DNA of 64,000 nt, taken from positions 2,743,001-2,807,000 of the forward strand of contig JAULSN010000005.1 of assembly GCA_033439765.1 (NCBI GenBank). Direction: 5' to 3'. Position 1 is the first letter of the stretch; every line of letters begins with the position of its first letter. The notes beneath the pieces are model-generated. The model ran no database searches, was not told the DNA's origin, and was given only the letters and a program-made list of their open reading frames with translations. Below are positions 38,752 to 50,685 of the stretch, one piece after another. The position numbers were made by a program, and so were the translations under genes. This DNA comes from Lasiosphaeria ovina. Lineage: Eukaryota; Ascomycota; Sordariomycetes; Sordariales; Lasiosphaeriaceae.

Positions 38752-39798
38752 ATGCTCCGTAAACGGGCCATGCAGCATTGCAGGAGCCACCCGGCACTTG
38801 TCTACGCCATGTACAGTTCTGGATGTATGTCTCGTACGTCTCGGTGCTACTTTGAGCGCTTTAGGAAGTATGAGAGATGGAAGGCGGATCTCCGGAATAG
38901 TCTATCCCCGTCGCTTCCTGCCTCTCGAGTATGTACTGGAACTTCACGATACCAGGTACTCGATCAGTCTGACGCTGCAACTGTCTGGACTTGGACAACA
39001 ATACCAACCAACAGCAGAAGAAACGTCGATCCTTCATTCGGTATATCATCTCCAGAGATCAATATCAGAGCCGGGGAAGATAACTTGGATTTGAGCTTCA
39101 CGATCCAAAGTGACAACCAACAAGACCAAAGACGGCCTGTGACGAAGCATTGCCAGCTCCTGATCCTTCACGAGCCAGGTTGGAGAAGGAGGCTAACATC
39201 TGCCATGGCGTATCATCAGATGCATCATTCGCAGCGCAAACACACATACGTTCAGGAGCTCTTTGATGGCAAGACTCTTCAGGTTCCTGCGAGACGACTG
39301 TTCCTTCTCTCGGACAGAGCCTTGCTATCACATAACCTGTTCACCACTCGGCGACCAAGCGTCACTTGCCTCAATTGGCCAACAAGCCAATGTCCGTGGC
39401 AAGTGAGGATCTCAAATCCTCTTCAAGAATACCGCTTCACGCTAAGGGCCAGGCCAACTGCACGCTCAGACGGCGGTCCGCTACCGTCGCCGTCCTTGCC
39501 GAAACAAAGCAGGAGAATGAAGACGCGAAACAGATTGCAATACAGCATCGAAACGGGGTTTCTCGAAAGCGCAATGTTCAAGTCGCGAGAAGCTCTTGAA
39601 ATCCGATCCTTCAGCCAAGACATGACCGCTTGGGCATGGGGCCGCGGAAACATAAACCACACGGACTCTCACCAAGCTTACTTCCCCGGAAACCGTGATG
39701 CTCAGACTTGGCGATCTGGAGAAGCTGCGGATGGCCGTGCAATTGCAGACAAGACAAGGAAGCCGATCCGTTCCCACGGCCGCCATGCAACTTCTTGA
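38752..39798 (+). CDS. Orphan ORF of 348 residues, unknown
   Basis: An uninterrupted ATG-to-stop frame of 348 codons, the longest in the gene-poor island. A frame this long is unlikely by chance at about 50% GC, yet third positions are mixed, unlike the strongly GC-ending codons of the proven genes here, and I see no domain, signal peptide or membrane segment. The product would be hydrophilic and basic (many Arg, Ser, Gln). Parts of the opposite strand are also open (39481-39876), which weakens the case. It could be a young or transferred gene, an exon of something larger, or a chance frame. Confidence 0.3.
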   Translation: MLRKRAMQHCRSHPALVYAMYSSGCMSRTSRCYFERFRKYERWKADLRNSLSPSLPASRVCTGTSRYQVLDQSDAATVWTWTTIPTNSRRNVDPSFGISSPEINIRAGEDNLDLSFTIQSDNQQDQRRPVTKHCQLLILHEPGWRRRLTSAMAYHQMHHSQRKHTYVQELFDGKTLQVPARRLFLLSDRALLSHNLFTTRRPSVTCLNWPTSQCPWQVRISNPLQEYRFTLRARPTARSDGGPLPSPSLPKQSRRMKTRNRLQYSIETGFLESAMFKSREALEIRSFSQDMTAWAWGRGNINHTDSHQAYFPGNRDAQTWRSGEAADGRAIADKTRKPIRSHGRHATS

Positions 39799-42078
39799 CG
39801 CGGGTAGGTATTTGCTCCAGCGACCTCGGTCCAGGATACGTCCGGAGGCCATAATAACGGGCCAGTCGGGTCCCATAATTCATCTCCATTGAGAAGCTCA
39901 TTGTGCTTGCTTATCAAAGAGGCCCCAGTCTGGAGAGCTCCGTGTGGAACTTGCATCAGCCATGGAGCTGAAAACAACCAAAGCACAGACTCGGTGCTCC
40001 GGTACCCAAAACAGGGAATTTGAGTGTTGGTTCAGGCGTCCCCGAGCTGACGCTAGGGTTCATGTCATCAGCTGTGGCTCCAGCCTTATGGAAGCCCGTC
40101 GTATTGTTGTGAGCTTTCGGGATACGAAGAGCAACAGGCCTGCAAAGCCATGGCACAGACAACTCCGCAGCCAGGGGAGCACGGACAGCCATCGAGGCCT
40201 AGGACGCGTCTGCTACGGCGGCAGGTACGCGTTTTGGAAGCAAGCCTCGCTCATTGTCCCTGGCCTGGCCAGCTGGCTGGCGAACAAGGCTCCAGAAGTG
40301 GCGTGTCAGGCGTCGTCAAGGCCTGGCCAGTAGTCGGGGGCGCTTCGCGACCCGGCAGCGAGGAATGCCGCCGAAATCCGGGGAGAAGGTGGCTCCTTCA
40401 TCTTCCCGAGTGGTTCTCGAAGGGTTTAGTGTCTGCTCGACAAAGGCGTGTGGTTTGGTTGATACTTACGTGGGAATATCCACCATGTCGTGACAATTGG
40501 TCATTCTACGACGCCTCTAGCTCACATGTGGCTGTGTCTTAACCTGATACGTACGTTGGGTGTGGATTACGGGAAGCTCGACTTTTGATGGTTCGAATCG
40601 GTGGATGGATTGATCTGCTGTTGGCGGGCCTGGCTGCTGGGCAAGTCGGTCTTCTAGAGCCACCTCGACTGCATGAGCAACTCATTTCCCATGCCCAGCC
40701 AGGACATGGGTTGGAGCGCTTGTCAGTTCTCTCTTGCATTCGCGATTCTGGATCGTGAAACCCGCCTCGATCCGACAGATGGACCATGTCGACAGGCGGG
40801 GTCTCTGAGCTTGATGTTTTGGGAAAGGGGATGGGCAATCTAGGCTGAGACACGCATATCAGCGTGCCCAGAGGCGTCGCCATCATTCGTGCTACTCCTG
40901 CACGCCCAGACGTCTGTCCCCTACCTACTTCGTACTTATCAGCAAGACCGATTGACGGACTCCAATCCCGGGTTTCCGCCAGACGGTTTTGGCTCTGAAC
41001 GTTATCGGCTGTGCCTCGCTTTGAGCTGAGAGAAAGGACCATGCACCCGCCACTGCCATTGGGGAGACTAAACTAGCTTGGCAGCCGGTGAAGAGACTGG
41101 CACTCAGTGGAAGTAGAGCGGGCGAGACAAATAGCATGCCATGCCGCCCCTCCAATGACGAAGACGACGAGACTTGCTGCGTCGTTTTGACGGCTGCCCC
41201 TCTCCCCTCAGCAACGGTGAAGGCGGTCGGCGATAAGAAGCTTTTGGGGAAAGGGGGGACAACAGGACAGGGGCAGAGCCAGCCACAGCAAAGGGCTCTA
41301 AACTGGGAGTGGAAAGGATGGTCCGGCCCTAGCTCGCCCACGCCAGACCGGTCGCCGTGTTAGTCCACCCCGCATGAGAGTCAGACTGCACGTGTCCGGA
41401 AGCCGTTCCGGCCGCTCGCACGCCAGAATACCGGGTTTAGCTTGTTCTTTTCTTCCCTTGCTTTCTCTCTCTCTGCCAAAAAGCCAAGCAGGGGCCCACG
41501 GCTTTGATGGAATGGAATGGAGGGGGGGAGGGAAGGGGTTCTCGGACCACTCGGAGGAACTTTGGTTACCAAAATCGACCTTGTCCGTTTTTGTAATGCC
41601 GGAAGGATTCGCACTTTGGCTTTTGCACCGGTTTTTATTTTTGAAGAATTTCCCTCGAAAAGAAATCGCCAAATATTCCATCCACTTGTTTCTTTGACCA
41701 GGATCAAAGACCTGGTCATGCAGCGGTACTTGTCACCAAGTGTACCAGTACAATCAGTGCCCTACGGATCCCGAACTTGAGTTTCTTTGGTCGACTTTTT
41801 TATTTATTTCTGTTTGGGTTGGGGGCGGCGCTGTTCAGTCTTTCACGCGTGGAAAAATGCGAGCGCGTATGGTGATAGGGCGCCATCTCCTGCTTCTGCT
41901 TCCCCCATCCTTGCAAGACATGCGATTTGGTCTGCGGTCACTCACACACATCCCTCTTCTTCTTCGCCCTCTCTCACGCAATCACTTGCCCGCAGCACAT
42001 GGCCGATCCCTGGTCCTTTCGCTACCAGAATTGCTATGATCCGGGGACAACCCTGCTGTGGACCACCCCTCTTTCTTA

Positions 42079-42171
42079 CCCCCCCCCCCCCCCCAAGAGG
42101 AGGGCCTGAAGAGGCCCTGAAGCCTTGAACCCCAGCTAGCACATGCCTCTGAATGGGGGGGGGGGGGGGGG
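42079..42171. repeat. Poly-C / poly-G pair forming a potential hairpin
   Basis: Sixteen C at 42079-42094 and seventeen G at 42155-42171, separated by 60 bp that itself contains GGGCCTGAAGAGGCCC. The arms are complementary, so a very stable hairpin (or a G-quadruplex / i-motif pair) is possible. Confidence 0.9.
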
Positions 42172-44687
42172 TTGTGCTATTCTGGGTGGTGATCGAAGCC
42201 ATTCACGAGCCGTCGAGGGCTTCGGCCCCGAGGGCCGTGGCGGCACCGCTCGGCTCCCCGAGTCTCTACAAGGCCGGCCTTAGTTCCTGTTTTTTTCTAG
42301 GAGTGAGAGATAAGGGGGGGGGCGCGGCGGGCGGCGGCGCGGATGACTGACTTGCTCCCTCGCACACATGCCATATACATTGCGGACGGACGGATCACTG
42401 AATGACCTCGTTCTGTTGGTAATATGACGTGTATGATTTGGGCCTTCCTTGCCCCGCGTCATTTTCTATTTTATTTCTTCTCGAAACACGGATTCCGTTG
42501 GATTCGAGTTGCTGGATACGCTTACTTTTTCTGTCTGTCGCTGAAACATTGCGGCGAAGGCTGACTGAACCGAACCTGACTGACTCTTTTTTTTTTTTTT
42601 TGCGATCTTTCTCGTATGGCACACACACATGCATACAACCTCGGACTTTGCGGCTCTCTTTCTAGGGATGGATTCGACATGACGACTTCCTCGTGCTGGT
42701 CAGTTGCTCCCTTGGGCAACCAACCGTGAAAGCAGTTCTACGGACTGGACCGGACCGGACTGGACTGGTTTACCCGGCTGGGTCATAAGAAGCAACCTGC
42801 GGCTCGTCGTAAGCTGGGCATGAGAACGAGCGTGAGTGGAGTGTGAGTGTGAGTGTAGTGATGATTCCATGCATCCTTCTTTCTGCTTCTTTTGCGGGAG
42901 GCGTGGGATTAGAGCAGTACGCACAGTAAAGTAACGTACAGCTCAGTGAGTTGGTTCATGCTTGTTGCCTCCTCCACTGGACGAAGCTGGAAACGTCGTG
43001 GTAGGTGTTGTACTTTCATACTACTTGGCCAAGTTGCTGTTGTTGTTACTGGGATCAGGGGAGAATGCCATGTCTGTCTGTATGTCTGTATGTATGTACG
43101 TTACAGAGTGCGTGTGTTTGCTGCAAGGCATCATGGTCAACGACAACTGTGCTGGGTGTGTGGATTGGATGCCAGCCAACCAGGAGAGCAAGATAGCTAA
43201 TAGCTATTCGGAATAATTGCATGATATTACATTACATTCCATTCTTGTTTTTATTTTATTTATTCTTTAAATCGTTGCTAGTTTATTCTGGAATATATAT
43301 TTCTTTTTAATTTAATTTTCCTGATTTCTTTTATCTTTAATCCTCTGCACCACATCATCGCCGTCTCCTGAGTCCTGCGACTCTTTTTTCTTTGGTTTTC
43401 GCCCCAATAGTCGGTCCTATTTTTAGGGGGACGGAGAAGTTGCAGCATGGACTTTTACCAGTACCAAAGACTGACTTGCTGGTTTGCGTCATCTGCCCCT
43501 AATGTGTACATGACAGGCCATGACGCGATTCCCGGGAGGATAGGTTGACAGACAGACATCATCGATTCTGTCATTTGGCGTGGATCTCGCTCTCTTGAGC
43601 GCTTTCAAGGCTCTTTACTAGCTGAGGTACGGTACTTACACAATACTGAATCGATGCGCCGAAATGACCCCGCGCCTGTTGCATTTTAGCTTTCAGCTTG
43701 CTGGGGAAAAGATGGCTTGGCAAGGGCGAGTTTCGAAGTGGAGGGAAAGGAAAGGTTCAAGTTGGGTTCTTACTGTTTTGTACTAGTCTAGCTTGGCTAG
43801 CTTTAGCTTTCCGGCGCCTTGTTCTTTTTCCTTCCCTGTCTCGGGTCTCCAACCAACCGCCTCTCGCCTTCCCCCCCCCCCCCCGGTTGTGGGTTTTTAA
43901 CCTTACCTAGCTGTGCCATTTCTCGCCTCGTCCTTACCGACGAGGAGACAGAGAAGAGGGGGGAGATCATCAACCCCACTGGTCCAGCTTCCTTCCTTTG
44001 GAGCTTGGACTATGGAGTGGAAACTGGGGAACGGAATGAGTGAACCACACACACACCGCACCACCACCATCAAAGTGCATTGTTGGCAGATCCCTTCCTG
44101 TTTGGCTGAGCTTCCAGAAGCACTAGAAGCAAGAGAATACCGAGAGAAGAAAAGCCGTGGAACCGCCGGGCCAGCCACCGACCGGCCGACAGTTTCAAAA
44201 TCAGGTTTGCCTTGCTCCTGGGTATCTATTCTGCTGTGCAGTGCAGACACTCCGCCCTCGTTGATACCCAACCTGACAGATGGGCGAGTTTGGAGGTGCA
44301 TTGCCCCCCAGGGTTCCTCCGGCAAGCCGCTAAGAGATCGGTCATTCGTGCTGGGAGAGCTGAGAGCTGAGAGCTGGGACAGGGTACCTTAGAAAATGGA
44401 GAGAGGTGGAGCTTGCCAGGAACCTCCGTGCAAAACATCCATGGATATCGACACGTTGTGCCTGGCGTGCCTGCCTGCCCGTGCGCCCGAGTGTTCCGTG
44501 TTCCTGCAGAGACCCAGAAAATCGACAACTCGACACACTAATAACGCCATCTTCTCTGTCTGAGATACGGGAGTCCCTCGAAGAGAACTAATGGGTAACA
44601 GGTAATTAAACATGGATGAGCATCTGGCGACGTTTAACGTAATAGTTTATCTCGTCGCAGTCTAGTCTATTCTGGACAAGAGAGTCG

Positions 44688-44689
<2 letters not shown>

Positions 44690-44721
<32 letters not shown>
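44690..44721. repeat. (GA)16 microsatellite
   Basis: Pure GA dinucleotide run in non-coding DNA. Confidence 0.9.
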
Positions 44722-44725
<4 letters not shown>

Positions 44726-46520
44726 ACGAACGAACAAGACATTCAAAATGCACCTCGCAATTGCCGAAGAGGGGCGCGATCTTCGCTGCAGGTGTTGGCC
44801 AATGTCTTGTCTTTCTTGTTCTGCCAGTCTGCCTGCCGAGGACGCGGCATGTCAGTGCGTCGACATCATCGACTAGAAGAGCCAGTGTCAGTGTGTCAGT
44901 GTGGTTGCAGGACTTCAAACTCGCGCCCTGCAGCATCTTCAATAGACGGCGCGTTTCATGACGCCACGGACAGCCCTCTCTCCGATTCTTCTTCGTCTCT
45001 CTTTAGGTCTCATCTCGGCTGGCCTACCTAGCTACGTTGCGTAGCTAACCTGCAACCAGCTCGCAACGCCGAGCTGCTTCTAGTGTACAGCGAGCCAGCC
45101 AGCACACTAGTGTCCAATGTAGATAGCTTCATCGACTTCTGCTCATCGACGTGGAGCCTCGCTGCGGCGCTAGGCCGGCGAACAGACCGACGGTCAGACG
45201 GCGGGTCGTCCCCATGGCTTGGCGCCTATACTGTGGTAGTCTTTTCTTTCCCTGTGTTGTGTCTCCAGCTCCAGCACAGACACGCACATCAGAGAGAAGG
45301 AAAGACGGAGAGAGAAAAAGATCGACAACACCACCACCACCACCACCAGCCCCTAGTTAGTTCAAACCCTCTTTCCACACGTGGACCAAGGCCGAGACCA
45401 GGAACTACTGCTACTAGTAGCAAGACTAGCACGGCCGCCGCCTCTGTGACAGCGTTCCAGAAAAAGGCACGGCCACGTGGAACCACGGTGGGCTCTCGCG
45501 TGGGCGGATCTCGCGTCGAGGAGTTTGCTGCGATTGTTCTAGCCCCAGCCTTCTCTGGACTAGTAGTAGGCTCGCGTGTGTGCAAGGACAGGCGCGGCTG
45601 GCCGGTGCACGCTCAGACGGTTTCTCTTTCAGGTCGCTCGCTCCAGGCACTCACGCAGGCACGCAGGCAAGCAAACAAGCAAACAAGCTAATGCGGTGGA
45701 GAGTATGGGCTTTTTTTTTGTCTACACTAGAACTAAGACATTCGTCCCCTGTTTTCCGCTGGCTGCTTGCTGGCTGGCTGGCTGGCTGGCGTGTAACAGA
45801 GGTTCCCCCATCTCGTGTGTGTGTGTGTGTGTGTGTCTAATGCAAAATCCCGGTGCGTGTGTTCATAGTGGAGATTTCGTTCTTCGAGTCTCTTCTGCTG
45901 CTCCGGATTGTCTGTTCCTTTTCTCGGAGGAGGGGGAAGGGAGGGCAAAGTCTCGCCACAGCCTGCCCGCCCATCTGCCTGTCTGCCTGCTTGCTGGTGC
46001 TGGGGCGAGGGCTGAGCCGTCCGTGACCCGTCTGTCTATGCTATCGCCCCCTTTGACGGGGCGCTGCGTGCGTTCTCGTTTTTCTTGATCTGGCATGTCT
46101 GGCATGTCTGGCATGTCTGGTGGTGTGGACTCGTAGCCACCCCCTTTCGCCTCTCAATTGTATGTGTAGCCAGGCGAACAGTCTTGGAAGCTGGAGCGTA
46201 GAGGTTCGACGAGGCGGAACTGCTTTCAGCTAGGTTGTACTATGCCGTTGACTTGGTGCCGCAAGTCTCGTCGGTAGGAAGCCTTTGCTTCAATGTAGAT
46301 ATGACTCTGCTTTGGTGTGGAAAGATCTCTCGCAATTTGTACCATCACTGCCGACAGGCTAGGAACTCGTGAATGGAAATTGCGTTGACATTTCTTTTCA
46401 TGTTCTAGGCTTTCACAGAGGTATGGTAGGTAGTACAGCGTGGCGGCGGCGGGTGGGATCTTTTTGGTACGGGCATATGGACAGAGATGAGAGAGAGAGA
46501 GAGGCACTATGCACTTATTT

Positions 46521-46605
46521 ATGATGCTCGGAGAATGATTGATGCTCAGAAAGTTGATCCTCAGAGAGTGATTGATGCTCAGGAAATGTCCTCCGAGAAT
46601 GATGC
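46521..46605. repeat. Degenerate minisatellite around TGATGCTC(A/G)GAGA
   Basis: Units of about 14-15 bp, and pairs of about 30 bp, with the shared core TGATGCTC-GA-AATG repeat about five times with many substitutions, ending at GATGCCCGGGG. It is an old, diverged tandem array with no coding role evident. Confidence 0.6.
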
Positions 46606-49383
46606 CCGGGGAATACAATGTAGGTTAAACCGGCTCTGGTCTGTGATGAGAGCATCGTGGGAACAGGCTGTGTCTCTGACAGAGACACGTAGAAAGAGAA
46701 GTGGAAACATTTGTTTGACAGTTTTGTCACCCTTTCGAGAAGCAAACTTACCTCCACAGAGTTGAACCAAATCAGAGGAAACAAAGACATACTTGTAACT
46801 GTGTAACTTAAGTTGGTTGGGTTCTCCCACTTGGTCTTTCAGAGTCCAACCATCCCATCGCGAGCAGTTAAGAAATATTCAAGGTCCGTAAACATTGTTA
46901 AGTCTTAAAGTCGCTGAAGCTAGTTTGGATAACGCAGTTCTCTCGTGTTGCTTAAAGAAATGTTGAGTTGCTATATGTTTGTAATAGCTAGACTCTAGCC
47001 ATCCTACTACACACAACTAAGTAGAAAGGCAGACTCAAAAGTCAACCTTGCTGCCCATCTCATTAAGTGATAATGACAACTCCGGTTCAGCAGCAGAAAC
47101 TACAACTCAGCGTGGTATATACACCACCTCCCTAGAATTTTTAAAGCCCGGTGATACAAGCAACCTCCCAAAGAGCCTACGCAACGAGAACAGAACCTGG
47201 GCTGCTGCCTCAAAGACCAAATATTAACAGAGGTTAACTAGGTACCTACCTCCTAACCTTGGGGAGAGACGAGGCAATGTTCACGAGATCGAGACAAAAG
47301 GCTGGCTGGTCCACGGCGGCAGTGGTGTGTGGGATAACGCAAGCAGGCAGCGAACAACTCGTTCACTACCTTGCCCTGTTTGTTTACTTTGCTATTCCCG
47401 GGGGGGCATACCTGCACAGTCTCCGTGAATCATGACGTGGGCCTTTGTCCGCTGGCATAGACAACAAAAGAGCTCCACACAGCTGGGAAAACACTGGCTT
47501 CACAGTTTCCCCCATTTCGCCAGGTTGGACTTCTGAATGAACCGCAGCAGAACCCAGCAGGTCTGTTGACCTTCAAAGAGAGTCCTCCCTCTTGTGAATC
47601 AGTTCCAGTGACAACCCTCTTTAACCACGTTAAGGGCTGCTGCCATAACGTATCTCAAAATTGCAAAGCGAAAGTGAGTTCTGCTGCGCCGCCTGGAGGT
47701 CTCTGTTCCTCGCAACGTCAGAGCCTCCGCGACGCCGCTGTGTCAATCTCAGCCGACAGGACCAATAACATGCTGTTGTTATGCAGTAACAAGTAACAAC
47801 ATCGACGGCAACGGCTGCATGCAAAGCGAGACGCAGCAAGGTCTGGGTTCGTTCTCTCGGCTGGCGTTCCGAGCTTGTCCTGTCCAGTCTCTAACCCACG
47901 GGGTGCGGTTCCGGGTCGCAGCCCCTATAGCAACACATCCCTGGCTAATAGAGCTGTCAAATGGGGCGAGGCATTCGTACCTTACATGTCCGCCTACCCA
48001 CTGACTCTATATCGGCTCTACTAACCTGACTTGCTATGCGCTTCAACTGCCAACCCCTTCCCGCCAAATCCGGGGAACAGGGGCAGGCACAGCAACCGCC
48101 CGCCCCTTTTCAATATTCATCACAGACCACCGAGCTCTGAAGTTGTGACCCGTGTAACCCGGGGAAAAAGAAAGAAAAAGCACTGATCACATCAGAAAAA
48201 AAGGTGTTCCCAATCCGGCGGGCTTGGTTGCTTGTCCCCGCTAAGCGAGTGGCACCAAACTTCCCAACTGAGGCTATATCGCGTCTGCTATAAGGCAGCA
48301 GATGACAGGGGGGGCGGGGGCGGTGGTGGTGGTTGGGGAGTGCAGAATAACCGCCCCGGGCATGCTGGGCCCAGCAGCAGCAAGCAGCAGCGCATGCTTG
48401 CTTCGTTCGTAATGTGATGCGCAATTGTCCGTAGGGGAAAGAGAAAAAAGTCTCCGGAAGTATGCGAGCGAGAGAGAGACGGGATTCGTCCTCGGCCGCC
48501 GGCTGCCGGTTGAGCAAAAGCAGCGAGATAAACTCCGAAAGGGAAACAGACAGACAGACAGACAGACAAACAATCAGGGTGCGTCTCCTGTGCGTGTGCA
48601 TGAACCAGCATGTGCGTGCGTCTTTCTGTCAAGTCAAGCTGGACAGACAGACCCCTGGTTGTTTGTTTGTTCAGCAAGAACCCCTGCAACCCGAGATCTC
48701 CCTTTCTGTCTCGTTTAAAGCTGCGGGATACCCGTTCAAGGGCCCGTAGGTTAGGTAAGGTATGTTGTACGTATGCTGTGGTCCAGATCCGGCTCCGTGC
48801 AGGCGGAGGTGACGTTGAAGAAGCAACGACGTGGGGTGATCAACGACGAAAGAGGGAGGAGGAGGATTGTGATATGTAGTAGCGAGCGCATCTGCACCTT
48901 GTCGTCCGCTTCGGCGACCTCCTTTCTTTTCCTTTTTCTCCTTTTCTTTTTCTTTTTCTTTTCCTTTTTTTCAGAAAGCATTGCCTATTTTGGACCATGG
49001 GCACAATACGCATTTGCATATTGCCAAGAGGCTCAATACGTTCCATTTTTATCTTTTCCTGTCCCGAATCCGGACAAATGGCAGGCTAGTCCGTCGGGTC
49101 GGGCCCGTTGTCCCGTCCCGTCTTGGACAAATAAGCCGCGTGTTGGCTTGGCTCAACCCGGGGGATATAGGGGGGCACAGCAAGGAACTGCGGTCAGCGT
49201 CGCAGCAGCAGCGAGGGGAATATGCCCGCAGCGAGGTCCGGCACGTCCTGGTTCAGGAACCCCGAACACTGGCTGCCCTTGTGTGTCTGGTAGTGTTTCG
49301 TTGCAGGAGGGCCTGCTTCTGCTGCTGCTGTTGCTGCTGGTTCCTGCAACCTCGTAGTATTATAGGCAGCTTTGATATATCAG

Positions 49384-49413
49384 ACTGCACTGCACTGCAC
49401 TGCACTGCACTGC
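49384..49413. repeat. (ACTGC)6 microsatellite
   Basis: Six tandem ACTGC units in non-coding DNA. Confidence 0.9.
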
Positions 49414-50685
49414 GCCGAGTAAATGAGAGCCCAGCCCGCGGGTTTTGAACAGCAAGGGTCTGTCTCCGCGGCTCAGTCGGTCGGACCTCTTAGGGGGCCA
49501 TGGTGGTAGGGAATACTCCCCCAAACCAGGCGTGACAACGAGTTACTCTGCCAAAAGGAGAGACGAGGTGATAGAAAACCACTCGGGCCCTGACCCGAAA
49601 CCAGGATCTCTGTGACCAGATAAGCCCAAAGCAGCGCCCTGAAACTTCCTAGGGGCCCTTTCGTGTATGAATCAGCGACCGATTGAGACGGTGACGACTT
49701 TGAGAGGGTACTGAAGCCGGCATGTGGGTGTCAGAGCCACGACGCCGAGTACGAGTTCGATATCACCTTCTGAGCACGATTGTGCGAGCAGGAAGTGACG
49801 CCAGAACTAGACACTTCGCGGGCCCTGAGAGAAGGAGCCTTGGAAGACAGAGCGTGCGCAAGGTAGCGTAGCAATAGTGACTGAGCTCGGTTTCGAATCT
49901 TCAGTCATCAACACCAAACCTGTTGCACTCCGGTCCCGGACCACCTCACTTTTTCGTATTCAACCGACTAATAAGTTTGGAAAGCCATGGAGATAGCCTC
50001 GGCAAGTTTCCGACTGCGAGCGTACCTTGCTCTGCCTGAACTCCTTCGGCTGCTTCCGAGAGACAAACCAGTGCGACAGCAGGCGGTATCTGATGCCAAG
50101 GGTGAGAGAGATGCAGGACCATGCAGCCAGTCTGCAGAGACAGCGTCGACTTCAGACGACGCGACGACAGGTACCGTCGCACGCAGTGCCTGGGCGACCC
50201 AAGTTCGTGACCAGGCCACTGGATATGGACCTCCTCTCCATCCGGCGAGGCAGGGAGTCTGAAAGATTTCGGTCCGTTTTCATGCCCACCTTCCGCCAGT
50301 TGACATTTGATAGCTCAACATGTTCGTACAGGGTTGATTCGCAGGGCCCCGGGGCTGGGAAAGATCGCCATACTACTCCCTGGTAGCCCTGACGTTGGAA
50401 TTGCCACGCCATTTGGAATTGAACGAGAGCTATCCCGTTGTAAACAGAGATTTGGTGACAAGCCAACCTCCTAGTTACTATCTCCCTGGACGTAAATCAG
50501 CCCCTTTTCCGATATTGGCATAACAAGGGGTTGCTACATAGAGAGTTGAGCTGGTATTTGGTTGTACATGTAAGTGACAGTAATTTCGTATCCTTCGCTA
50601 ACGAGAATACCCAGAAAGTCGAGATACTTGTGTGTGTACAAGCCAGGGGCATTGTCGTCGCCGCGCGGAACGAGAACTGAAGTGG

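Larger units (their letters stand above)
39799..50685. other. Right part of the gene-poor island
   Basis: About 11 kb with no recognisable gene. It contains homopolymer tracts, GA and GACA microsatellites, GGCT repeats near 45770-45790, short (TG)n near 45818-45837, and A/T-rich stretches at 43200-43330 and 46800-47200. Open frames are at most about 200 codons and without domains. 49440-49980 is GC-moderate and stop-rich with some local pairing, but no known RNA class was recognised. Confidence 0.4.

Noticed and set aside
40591..40601. GGTTCGAATC, a tRNA T-loop-like motif
   Set aside because: No acceptor, D-arm or anticodon arm can be formed around it.
36139..47163. Shared CGGTGATACAAGC at about 36139 and 47151
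   Set aside because: Only 13 bp match and the flanks differ; treated as chance or as a very old repeat.
49440..49980. Possible structured non-coding RNA
   Set aside because: Local pairing is visible but no known RNA signature (tRNA, 5S, snRNA, SRP) could be matched by eye.
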